Program-made: the position numbers and the translations under genes | Source of the DNA: Aureispira sp964445645 | Lineage (GTDB): Bacteria > Bacteroidota > Bacteroidia > Chitinophagales > Saprospiraceae | NCBI GenBank assembly: GCA_964445645.1 | Contig: CAYULH010000031.1 | Coordinates: 1-47,057, forward strand | DNA: 47,057 nt | Reading direction: 5' to 3' | The notes under the pieces: model-generated | Told to the model about the DNA's origin: nothing | The model's input: the letters and a program-made list of their open reading frames with translations, nothing else | Databases searched by the model: none | Part shown: one piece after another, positions 40,444 through 47,057 of the stretch | Numbering within the stretch: the stretch's first letter is position 1 | How the letters are laid out: every line of letters begins with the position of its first letter

Positions 40444-40520
40444 CAAAAATGAATGTAAAGTTTGCATTTAGATGTTTTGTTTTTTTGTTATCGAGCAGAT
40501 AACAATAGTATATGGCACTA

Positions 40521-41744
40521 TTAAATAATGCCTAAGCGTTTTCCAACTTTTGTGTAACTCTCCACTACTTTTTCTAGGTGGTTGCTGTCATGTGTTGCCA
40601 TGAAGCTATTACGCATCATAGATTTGTTTGGAGGAGTAGCAGGTGGAATAAATACATTCACAAAAATGCCATCATCAAACAAACCTTTCCACAATCCAAA
40701 AGCTTTTTCTTGATCTCCAATGAGTACAGGAACAATAGCTGTTCTACCATCAATAACCTGGAAACCTACCCGCTTCAACTCACGACGTACAAATTCTGCA
40801 TTGTCTACTAAACGTTGAACACGTTCTGGTTCAGCCATAACAATATCTAGGGCGGCAATAGCTGCGGCCACAGAAGATGGTGTAGGTGATGCACTAAAAA
40901 TGAGAGCAGGAGAATGGTGTTTGAGGTAATTAATTACACGCTCATCGCCAGCAACAAAGCCTCCCAAGGAAGCCAAGGTCTTACTGAATGTACACATAAT
41001 TAAGTCCGCCTCATCGGTCACTCCAAATTCACTTGCTGTACCACGGCCTCCTTTACCAATCACCCCAAAGGCATGGGCATCATCAACCAATGTTTTGGCA
41101 TTGTATTTCTTGGCTAGTTTAGTAATACTGTCCAATTCTGCAATATTACCAAAGGTACTAAACACCCCATCCGTAACAATAAACTTACCTGCTTCGAGCG
41201 GCAAACTGGCTAGTTTGCGTTCCAAATCTTCCATGTTACAATGCTTGTAACGAATAACATTGGTTCCTGTAGAACCTTTTGCTATAAAATTACCTGCCTG
41301 AATACTAGCATGGTTATCTTTATCAGATAAAATATTGTCACTACGTTTTACTAGAGGTTGAATAACACCTTGACTGGTTTGATAACCCGTACTAAACAAT
41401 AAAGCTGCATCTTTTCCTACAAAAGAGGCTAATTTATGTTCTAGTTCTTCGTGTAATGGAATAGTACCTGTCAGATAACGAGAACCTGAGCACGATGTAC
41501 CATAGGTTTTTAGAGCATTGGCCGTAGCTTCTTTGACTTTGGGATGGGCGGTTAGTCCTAGATAATTATTAGAACCTGCCATAATAACAGATTTGCCGTC
41601 CATCTTTACCACTGGTCCTTCACTTTCTTCAATAGGACGAAAATAGGGATAAATTCCAGCTGCTTTTACATCATCAGCATAAGTATAGTCATAGCATTTA
41701 TCAAATAGGGACGGTAGTTTCTTATCCGTTTCTTGTAAGCTCAT
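40521..41744 (-). CDS. spt: Serine palmitoyltransferase-like alpha-oxoamine synthase
   Basis: This 407-residue PLP enzyme condenses an amino acid with an acyl-CoA. The internal aldimine Lys lies in IMCTFSKTLASLGGFVAG. Other family motifs are GSNNYLGLTAHPKV, YGTSCSGSRYLTGTIPLHEE, SDKDNHASI and VDDAHAFGVIG. I chose the ATG at 41744 because the longer frame back to 41912 adds 56 hydrophobic residues from the non-coding leader. It could be KBL or BioF, but the adjacent GNAT and epimerase genes match the known bacterial sphingolipid set, so serine palmitoyltransferase is the best reading. Confidence 0.87.
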   Translation of the reverse strand: MSLQETDKKLPSLFDKCYDYTYADDVKAAGIYPYFRPIEESEGPVVKMDGKSVIMAGSNNYLGLTAHPKVKEATANALKTYGTSCSGSRYLTGTIPLHEELEHKLASFVGKDAALLFSTGYQTSQGVIQPLVKRSDNILSDKDNHASIQAGNFIAKGSTGTNVIRYKHCNMEDLERKLASLPLEAGKFIVTDGVFSTFGNIAELDSITKLAKKYNAKTLVDDAHAFGVIGKGGRGTASEFGVTDEADLIMCTFSKTLASLGGFVAGDERVINYLKHHSPALIFSASPTPSSVAAAIAALDIVMAEPERVQRLVDNAEFVRRELKRVGFQVIDGRTAIVPVLIGDQEKAFGLWKGLFDDGIFVNVFIPPATPPNKSMMRNSFMATHDSNHLEKVVESYTKVGKRLGII

Positions 41745-42005
41745 ACAATGATTTTTTGTCTTGAAACACAATATGATAGTGTACATTAGCTTGTAAAGAT
41801 ACACAACTATCAGCACATTTAAGCAATTGCTTATTTTTATATGTGTAAGCAAAATTAGTACTATTTGTATCAAAAAGCATACATTCGTCGTAAAATTTAC
41901 GTCTGCAAACATTTTCAGATAAGGTGTATCGTGTTTTTTTTAGTAGTGTAATTTGCTGAAAAATAGATTTTTCAAACACCAATTGTACTTTAAATTTCAT
42001 TAACA

Positions 42006-42995
42006 ATGGAAGAAAAGATTATTTCTTTTGTGACAGGAGCCAATGGTTTTGTAGGAAGCCACTTGGTCGATTATTTATTAGAATTGGGACAGGAAGTACA
42101 TGCTATTGTTCGGCCAACTAGCAATTTGCAGTGGTTGGAAGGCAAGCCGGTACACTTACATACTTGTGGTTTGACCCAAGTAGAGGCACTTCAGGAAGCA
42201 TTCAAAGGAGCGCATTATATTTATCATATTGCAGGAGTAGTAAAAGTGCCTACAGAGGCTGATTTTATGCGTGGCAATGTAGAAATGACAAAAAATGTAC
42301 TGGAAGCTGCTGTCAATATTCCCACCATTAAACGGGTATTGGTTACTAGTAGTATGGCAGCTACAGGCTTTGCACCTTATGGGGGCTCGGTCAATGAAGA
42401 GGATCCTTTGAAACCCATTGAACCCTATGGCAGAAGCAAAGTGGCACAAGAAAAGGTGACATTGGAATATGCTGATCGTATTCCTGTTACTATTGTTCGT
42501 CCTCCGGGGGTGTATGGGCCAAGAGATACAGAAATTTTTGCCTTTTTCAAAGCCATCAAAGGTGGTGTAAGTGCCATGATGGGCTTCAAACCCAAAGAAA
42601 TGAGCCTAATCCATGTCCGAGATTTGGTACAAGGTATGTATTTGGCTGCGACCAAAGAAAATGCCATTGGAGAAGTCTACTTTTTGGGTTCTCTAGAGTG
42701 CTATAATTGGAAGGAATTGGGCGATATAGCTTCTAAAGCCATGAACAAAAAAACAATTACACTCAAAATACCGCATTGGGTCATTTTTATACTTGGATTC
42801 TTTGGACAAATAGCAGAATCTTGGTTTGGTGCTGATGTGGCACTCAATAAAGATCGAGCATACAGAATTACACGTCCTTCTTGGTACTGTAGTTCAGAAA
42901 AAGCTGTTCGTGAATTGGGTTTTGAACAAACGGTTGCTATAGAAGATGGTTTTAAAGACACAATAGCTTGGTACAAAACCAAAGGCTGGTTGTAG
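42006..42995 (+). CDS. NAD-dependent epimerase/reductase, candidate ceramide reductase (CerR)
   Basis: This 329-residue extended SDR has the Rossmann motif VTGANGFVGSHLVDYLLELG near residue 9. The catalytic Ser lies in VTSSMAATGFAPYG, and the Tyr/Lys pair in EPYGRSKVAQEKV. In Caulobacter an epimerase-like protein, CerR, reduces the 3-keto group of the sphingolipid intermediate and lies near spt. Here the gene is divergent from spt with 261 bases between. A CerR role is therefore plausible, but the family is broad. Confidence 0.82.
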   Translation: MEEKIISFVTGANGFVGSHLVDYLLELGQEVHAIVRPTSNLQWLEGKPVHLHTCGLTQVEALQEAFKGAHYIYHIAGVVKVPTEADFMRGNVEMTKNVLEAAVNIPTIKRVLVTSSMAATGFAPYGGSVNEEDPLKPIEPYGRSKVAQEKVTLEYADRIPVTIVRPPGVYGPRDTEIFAFFKAIKGGVSAMMGFKPKEMSLIHVRDLVQGMYLAATKENAIGEVYFLGSLECYNWKELGDIASKAMNKKTITLKIPHWVIFILGFFGQIAESWFGADVALNKDRAYRITRPSWYCSSEKAVRELGFEQTVAIEDGFKDTIAWYKTKGWL

Positions 42996-43027
42996 TATTT
43001 TACTTTGTACTGAAAAGAATGACAACT

Positions 43028-43062
43028 AACCCATTGTTCTCAAAAAGAGCAATGGGTTTTTT
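43028..43062 (+). terminator. Rho-independent terminator after the epimerase-like gene
   Basis: Arms aacccattg (43028-43036) and caatgggtt (43050-43058), extended inside by ctc/gag, are followed by a run of T. It lies 33 bases after the stop codon. Confidence 0.9.
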
Positions 43063-43145
43063 ATATTTACTAAGCTACCTTTTAAAACTAAAAACAAAAA
43101 TGTTTCAAAAAAGGACGAGTTTTTAGAAACAAAAAGTTTTTAATT

Positions 43146-43176
43146 TTTGCTTTTAAAACATTTTGTGTTAAGTTTG
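43146..43176 (+). promoter_or_regulatory. Strong Bacteroidota promoter of the glucosaminidase gene
   Basis: TTTG (43146-43149) and TAAGTTTG (43169-43176) are separated by 19 bases, an exact match to TTTG-N19-TAnnTTTG. The predicted leader is about 145 bases long. Confidence 0.75.
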
Positions 43177-43330
43177 TAACACAAGGAAATCATTTTTCCC
43201 ATCCAACCCTTATTCTCTTTCCTTAGAATGGGTAGCCATTCTCATTAACATGACAGACAGATTAACAGATGAATAGAAAGGTGAAACTTAGACAATTTGA
43301 TCTTTCTACGACAACAAAAAAACAGGTAGT

Positions 43331-44209
43331 ATGAATCATCAAAATTTAATATTGTTGCGGAACAAAACCCGTTCTTACTGGTACACCATCAAGCCCAGAA
43401 TCAAAGCTATTGCCATTCGAGCTAGTTTTACTATTTTACTCTTTCTCTTATTGAGCAATCAAGAAGTTTCCTTTCACATTCATATAGGAGGAACAACGCC
43501 TACCTCTACCGCTGGTTATAATGTGCCTGCCTCTACAATGGCGCAAGCTGGTTTGGTAGAAACACCCAAACGCTGGTGGCAAACCATAAAGGACGAAAAA
43601 GAGGACATTCGCCACCAAATGAACCTAGCCAATGCGGCCACTGCAGTAGGAGCAGCCCTCAGCCCCGAGGAACAGGCCGCCGCAGCCCAATATTCCAATT
43701 TGGGTTTTATTGTCAATCCTACTTATGCCAGTCGCAAAAAAATAGATCCCAAAATTGTAGCATTCAAGCTCAAAAAATGTCAGGATTATATTGAATTGTA
43801 TCGTGCTACAGCCGAGGAAGAAGCACAATTGTATGGTATTCCTGTTGCCATTACTCTAGCACAAGGATTATTAGAAAGCAATGCAGGCGACAGCAAATTG
43901 GCTAAAAATGACAACAATCATTTTGGTATCAAATGCAAAGCAAAATGTGTGGGTTGCCGTTGTGCCAATTATACCGATGATAGCAAGTACGATATGTTTA
44001 GAGTGTTTGATTCTGCTTGGTATAGCTTTCGTGAACACAGCAAATTGCTCAACAACGCGCGTTATAAGCATCTCAAAAAATTGCCTAGAACAGACTATAC
44101 CAATTGGGCGCATGGTTTGGAGGCGGCAGGTTATGCTACCGATAAGCAGTATGGGGAGAAGTTGATTAAAATTATTGAGGGGTTGAACTTACAGCGTTTT
44201 GATAAGTAG
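43331..44209 (+). CDS. Membrane-anchored glucosaminidase (GH73)
   Basis: This 292-residue protein has one membrane segment at about residues 28-44. A linker rich in Ala and Pro follows, and then a mannosyl-glycoprotein endo-beta-N-acetylglucosaminidase-like domain (residues about 150-290). The catalytic Glu lies in AITLAQGLLESNAGDSKLAK, followed by NNHFGIKCKA and FRVFDSAWYSFREHSKLL. A pair of Cys motifs (CKAKCVGCRC) near residue 218 could form disulfides or bind metal. It would cut peptidoglycan glycan strands, and the next genes also fit cell-wall work. Confidence 0.9.
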   Translation: MNHQNLILLRNKTRSYWYTIKPRIKAIAIRASFTILLFLLLSNQEVSFHIHIGGTTPTSTAGYNVPASTMAQAGLVETPKRWWQTIKDEKEDIRHQMNLANAATAVGAALSPEEQAAAAQYSNLGFIVNPTYASRKKIDPKIVAFKLKKCQDYIELYRATAEEEAQLYGIPVAITLAQGLLESNAGDSKLAKNDNNHFGIKCKAKCVGCRCANYTDDSKYDMFRVFDSAWYSFREHSKLLNNARYKHLKKLPRTDYTNWAHGLEAAGYATDKQYGEKLIKIIEGLNLQRFDK

Positions 44210-44334
44210 CTTTGGTAAGTGTTTATTTTACTACGTCAATGTTTTCTCTTGATTCAAGTATAATTGTAAGGTTGATATTTATCCAGTAATGTTGTTTTTG
44301 TATACCCTCTCTATAAAATAGCAGGATTTACATT

Positions 44335-44364
44335 TTTGATAATTTCAATAAAACAGTACATTTG
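44335..44364 (+). promoter_or_regulatory. Strong Bacteroidota promoter of the 42-residue membrane protein
   Basis: TTTG (44335-44338) and TACATTTG (44357-44364), separated by 18 bases, match the consensus. The predicted leader to the ATG at 44505 is about 135 bases. The -7 box lies inside the small palindrome gtacatttgtac. Confidence 0.7.
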
Positions 44365-44504
44365 TACACAACAGACACTCCATTATTTGTTAAATAAATA
44401 ACACCAACAATCATCTTCTAAAAAAGAGCAACAAATAGGTTTTATTTATAACTTTTATTGAGGCAATAACTAAGCATTGTACATCTTACAAAACAGATAC
44501 TAAA

Positions 44505-44633
44505 ATGAGCAATACAGAATATCAAAAAGGTTCTAGTTCTTTCTTACTAAAGTTTATCACGGCAGTTCTTTTATTCATTGCATTGGTTACTTACGTAGTA
44601 AGCCAAAACGGTGAAGCGTTGATGACTTACTAA
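44505..44633 (+). CDS. Small single-pass membrane protein, 42 residues
   Basis: This short frame encodes MSNTEYQKGSSSFLLKF followed by one membrane helix (ITAVLLFIALVTYVV) and a short tail SQNGEALMTY. A good promoter lies upstream, and the frame is flanked by stops and followed by a strong hairpin. Such small proteins often regulate or stabilise membrane complexes. It lies between a glucosaminidase and a MurG-like gene. No family is recognised, and translation is not shown. Confidence 0.55.
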   Translation: MSNTEYQKGSSSFLLKFITAVLLFIALVTYVVSQNGEALMTY

Positions 44634-44696
44634 ACCTTCATAGATTCAACAATAGTTGAACATTACAAGATAAATAAAGAGTTGAGACAGCTACCT

Positions 44697-44751
44697 TACT
44701 TCGTGGATTTTTTAGTTTTTTTCAAAAAAAAACTAAAAAATCCACGAAGTA
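44697..44751. terminator. 26-bp hairpin with T tract, between the small protein and MurG-like genes
   Basis: The arm beginning tacttcgtggatttttt (44697-44722) has its exact reverse complement at 44726-44751, leaving a 3-base loop. The upper stem is A/T and the lower part is GC-richer. It can act as a terminator for the small protein gene, though there is no T run after the stem. A hairpin in this place could also attenuate the MurG-like gene. Confidence 0.7.
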
Positions 44752-44807
44752 TTAACAGCTAATGTCTAGCTCTTTTTTTGTTTCAATTACTAACTAGAAC
44801 AGTTGCT

Positions 44808-45881
44808 ATGGCTCGCCAAAAATGTTTGGTCTTTACAGGAGGAGGAACATTGGGACATGTTATGCCCAATCTGCCTCTGATGGAACATTACCAACAAGAG
44901 GGATACACCATTCATTACATTGGTTCCAAAAAAGGAGAAGAACGCAGTTTTATAGAAGCACGTCAAATTGCTTATCATCCTATTCGTACAGGGAAGCTCC
45001 GACGTTATTTTGACTGGCAAAATTTCCTTGATATTTTTAATGTTATCATGGGGATTGTACAGAGTTTTTTGGTGTTGCTACGGTTGCGCCCCAAGGTGTT
45101 GTTTTCTAAGGGGGGCTATGTGGCTTTGCCTGCGGTGGTAGCGGCTTGGTTGCTGCGAATTCCTATTGTCATCCACGAATCGGATCGAACACCGGGCTTA
45201 ACCACACGCCTATCCAAGCGTTTCGCCAAAAATGTTTGTGTATCTTTTCAGCACGCCACCCAGTATTTTGAAGCGTCAAAAGTTACTTGGACAGGATTGC
45301 CTGTACGAACGGCAATTTTTCATGCTTCGAGAGAAAAAGGCTTGGCTTTGACGGGATTTAGCGGCGAGCGACCCGTTTTATTGGTTTTTGGGGGGAGTTT
45401 GGGGGCTGGTTTTTTGAATGGTTTGGTGCGGGCGCATCTTCAGGATGCTTGGTTGAAACAGTTTGATATTGTTAATATTTGTGGTGTTGGCAAGGTGGAC
45501 AAAAGCATCCAAGAGCCTCATTATCGTCAATTTGAACGATTGGGAGCAGAGTTTTTGGATGTGATGCAGGCAGCCGATTTGGTATTGACCAGAGGGGGCG
45601 CTACTTCTCTGTTTGAGCTATTGGCCATGAAAAAACCTCATGTTATCATTCCTTTATCCAAGGCCGTGAGCCGTGGCGATCAGGTACACAATGCCCGTTA
45701 TTTTGCCGAACTAAACGTTTCCTCATTTGTAGAGGAAGAACAAGCAAGCTGGGAGCAAGTGCGTGATTTGTTAGAACAAAGTTATCAAAACCGAACGGTA
45801 TTGGTTGCCAGTATGGAGCAATTGGAGTTTGCCCAAGCGACCCAAAAAGTAGTGGCAGTTATTGATAAAACCATGCGTTAA
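44808..45881 (+). CDS. MurG-like UDP-GlcNAc glycosyltransferase
   Basis: This 357-residue GT-B protein resembles MurG, which adds GlcNAc to lipid I. The N-terminal loop is FTGGGTLGHVMPNLPLMEHY, where canonical MurG has GGGTGGHxxP. The C-terminal donor site is near LLVFGGSLGAGFLN and LVLTRGGATSLFELLAMKKP. It is closer to the second MurG type seen in some Gram-positives (FTGGGSAGHVTPN) than to the usual Bacteroidota enzyme. A paralogue or specialised glycosyltransferase is therefore likely. The ATG at 44808 is chosen over the TTG at 44778. Confidence 0.85.
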   Translation: MARQKCLVFTGGGTLGHVMPNLPLMEHYQQEGYTIHYIGSKKGEERSFIEARQIAYHPIRTGKLRRYFDWQNFLDIFNVIMGIVQSFLVLLRLRPKVLFSKGGYVALPAVVAAWLLRIPIVIHESDRTPGLTTRLSKRFAKNVCVSFQHATQYFEASKVTWTGLPVRTAIFHASREKGLALTGFSGERPVLLVFGGSLGAGFLNGLVRAHLQDAWLKQFDIVNICGVGKVDKSIQEPHYRQFERLGAEFLDVMQAADLVLTRGGATSLFELLAMKKPHVIIPLSKAVSRGDQVHNARYFAELNVSSFVEEEQASWEQVRDLLEQSYQNRTVLVASMEQLEFAQATQKVVAVIDKTMR

Positions 45882-45889
45882 CGCCGCTC

Positions 45890-46504
45890 TTACTCGTCTT
45901 CTAGTTGACTCGCTTTTTGGAATCGTATTTTTTGAATGGTCAAAACAATGGCCCAAACAAAGAAAATGGCCGTGAATAAGGTAAGAATACCAATATTGAG
46001 CAATGCTATAAAACCAAAGAAGCCATAAAGTGTGAATAAACAAACCAATAGCAATGCTAAGTTGATTACAAACATTATCCAAGTAGCCACCAACAATACT
46101 TGAGTGCTGTAATCATCATTGGAGCCTGTCAGAAATCCAGCCAAAACAATGGCAATATTTCCTATTCCAATCAAACTCATACCTAATACAGTATTTAGTA
46201 CTGTAGGAGCAGCTAGTAGTATCAAAAGCCCGCCCCCTATTACCAATAAAGGAAGCAATAAGAGCAAGCCAAAAGTGAGGTATAAGCCCAATACAATATT
46301 GTCAGGTTTCTTCTTCTTTTTATTTTTGAAGACCGTTTTTTTAGCCTTCAGTCGTTTTTTTGTTTTCTTTTTCTTCCTAATTTTTTTGGCTGGAGGTGCT
46401 GTTTCATAAACTACCTCAGCTTGCACTGTTGACAAAGGAAGGCTACCACAGAATAGCAAGCAGGCAATAAAAAGGAGAATAGAAAGGCGAGATGTAGTAA
46501 ACAT
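45890..46504 (-). CDS. Membrane protein with lysine-rich segment
   Basis: This 204-residue protein has a signal peptide (residues about 1-29, ending VQAEV). A very basic segment follows (PAKKIRKKKKTKKRLKAKK, then KKKKKP at about residues 37-68), and then four hydrophobic helices. The tail QKASQLEDE is short. The basic stretch may bind nucleic acid, anionic lipid or a cell-wall polymer. I chose the ATG at 46504 because the longer frame overlaps the thioesterase gene and hides the signal peptide. No family is recognised. It is the second gene of a probable two-gene operon with the thioesterase. Confidence 0.65.
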   Translation of the reverse strand: MFTTSRLSILLFIACLLFCGSLPLSTVQAEVVYETAPPAKKIRKKKKTKKRLKAKKTVFKNKKKKKPDNIVLGLYLTFGLLLLLPLLVIGGGLLILLAAPTVLNTVLGMSLIGIGNIAIVLAGFLTGSNDDYSTQVLLVATWIMFVINLALLLVCLFTLYGFFGFIALLNIGILTLFTAIFFVWAIVLTIQKIRFQKASQLEDE

Positions 46505-46509
46505 GCAAT

Positions 46510-46986
46510 TTAATTGTTTTGGTTGTCCATTTCTTGTTGAATCTGTGTACGTAATTTCATGAGGCGCTGGGCATACAATTCCTGTTGTTTTTCTTCTTCC
46601 GTTTCTGGAACCCAAGCAGGGACAGGTTCAGGATTGCCATCAGCATCTATAGCTACAAATATGATGACACAATGTGTGGTTTTGATTTTATCCTCTTCTT
46701 TGGGGTCATAGGCCAATACATCAATAGAAATGTGCATACTTGTACGGCCTGTATAAATCACTTTGGCCTGAATCTCTACTAAATTGCCAATATGGATTGG
46801 CTTGAGAAATTGAATGCCCCCCACATAAACGGTAACACAATAGCCCCCAGACCAATGACGAGCACAAGCGTACCCCGCTTGATCTATCCACTTCATCACC
46901 ATTCCCCCGTGTACCTTGCCTCCAAAGTTAACATCTGTAGGCTCGGCCAAAAAACGTAAGGTCAATTCTCGTTTACTATTTTTCAT
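46510..46986 (-). CDS. Acyl-CoA thioesterase (hotdog, YciA/BACH-like)
   Basis: This 158-residue protein has the acyl-CoA thioesterase signature: RFLAEPTDVNFGGKVHGGMV followed by MKWIDQAGYACARHWSGG, with the N-x-x-G/H-x-x-G-G motif near residue 22. The next strands are YVGGIQFLKPIHIGNLVEI and GRTSMHISIDVLAYDP. It hydrolyses acyl-CoA, probably medium- to long-chain. The following gene lies 5 bases downstream, so they are probably cotranscribed. The remaining bases to the window end (46987-47057) show no gene. Confidence 0.9.
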   Translation of the reverse strand: MKNSKRELTLRFLAEPTDVNFGGKVHGGMVMKWIDQAGYACARHWSGGYCVTVYVGGIQFLKPIHIGNLVEIQAKVIYTGRTSMHISIDVLAYDPKEEDKIKTTHCVIIFVAIDADGNPEPVPAWVPETEEEKQQELYAQRLMKLRTQIQQEMDNQNN

Positions 46987-47057
46987 AAATCAATTCTATA
47001 GAGGGGGTGTACAAAAAGTAAGGCTGCGAAAAAGCAGGAAGAAAAAAAGAACAACTT

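Noticed and set aside
41745..41912. Longer N-terminus for serine palmitoyltransferase, also seen as a possible membrane anchor
   Set aside because: The extra 56 residues are hydrophobic by chance from AT-rich leader DNA. The family match starts at MSLQETDKK.
1..47057. Whole window as one closed circular plasmid
   Set aside because: The last and first bases show no terminal overlap that I can see, so circularity cannot be claimed.
1..47057. tRNA, rRNA or riboswitch genes
   Set aside because: No stretch showed a cloverleaf with conserved TTC-A and CCA-side pairing or a recognisable riboswitch core by eye.

Overview
The window looks like DNA from a marine-type Bacteroidota, probably of the Saprospiria/Aureispira kind (inference). 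The DNA is AT-rich. Shine-Dalgarno sites are nearly absent, and the recognisable promoters have the Bacteroidota form TTTG-N18-20-TAnnTTTG. The gene content also fits: a flexirubin/aryl-polyene pigment cluster, a serine palmitoyltransferase set, and proteins with TPR and PD40 repeats. No rRNA, tRNA or CRISPR array was seen.

Layout. (1) 0.3-2.9 kb is a partition-like module: a KilA-N protein, a ParA ATPase and an overlapping small ribbon-helix-helix (RHH) protein, set among copies of a palindromic repeat built on CACGTGCAACGTGTCACTTG. (2) 2.8-5.0 kb holds a MarC membrane protein, an Lrp/AsnC regulator and a secreted protein. (3) 5.1-28.3 kb is a large, almost gap-free pigment cluster. It has a phosphopantetheinyl transferase, an aromatic amino-acid ammonia-lyase and an adenylate-forming ligase for the aryl starter. 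Three complete ketosynthases, one Gln-type chain-length factor, one half-length Gln-type ketosynthase-like protein, two acyl carrier proteins, a ketoreductase and two dehydratase-like hotdog proteins build the polyene. Thioesterase, acyltransferase, glycosyltransferase/DUF2062, methyltransferase and CrtI-like proteins probably tailor it. LolA, a lipoprotein and an MMPL transporter probably move it to the outer membrane. (4) 28.4-34.8 kb holds two exported proteins, a serine recombinase, a KilA-N remnant and tryptophan 2,3-dioxygenase. (5) 35.0-37.0 kb is an iteron replication origin with ten 17-bp iterons, a perfect DnaA box, a rep operator and a Rep_3-type initiator. (6) 37.0-38.8 kb encodes an HPt protein and an NtrC-type response regulator. 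(7) 39.2-43.0 kb is a putative bacterial ceramide set: GNAT-fold ceramide synthase candidate, serine palmitoyltransferase and NAD-dependent epimerase/reductase. (8) 43.3-47.0 kb encodes a glucosaminidase, a 42-residue membrane protein, a MurG-like glycosyltransferase, a membrane protein and an acyl-CoA thioesterase.

The ParA/RHH module, iteron origin and serine recombinase suggest a plasmid, a chromid or an integrated plasmid, with the pigment cluster between the partition and replication modules. The most specific new observations are these. The two dehydratase-like proteins have lost complementary catalytic residues, one keeping His and the other Glu, which implies an obligate heterodimer. 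A half-length ketosynthase has Gln at the Cys position. An A10 run separates a glycosyltransferase from a DUF2062 domain, in an arrangement that one -1 shift would turn into a single protein. A second RHH protein carries an AT-hook and has a likely operator over its own promoter.
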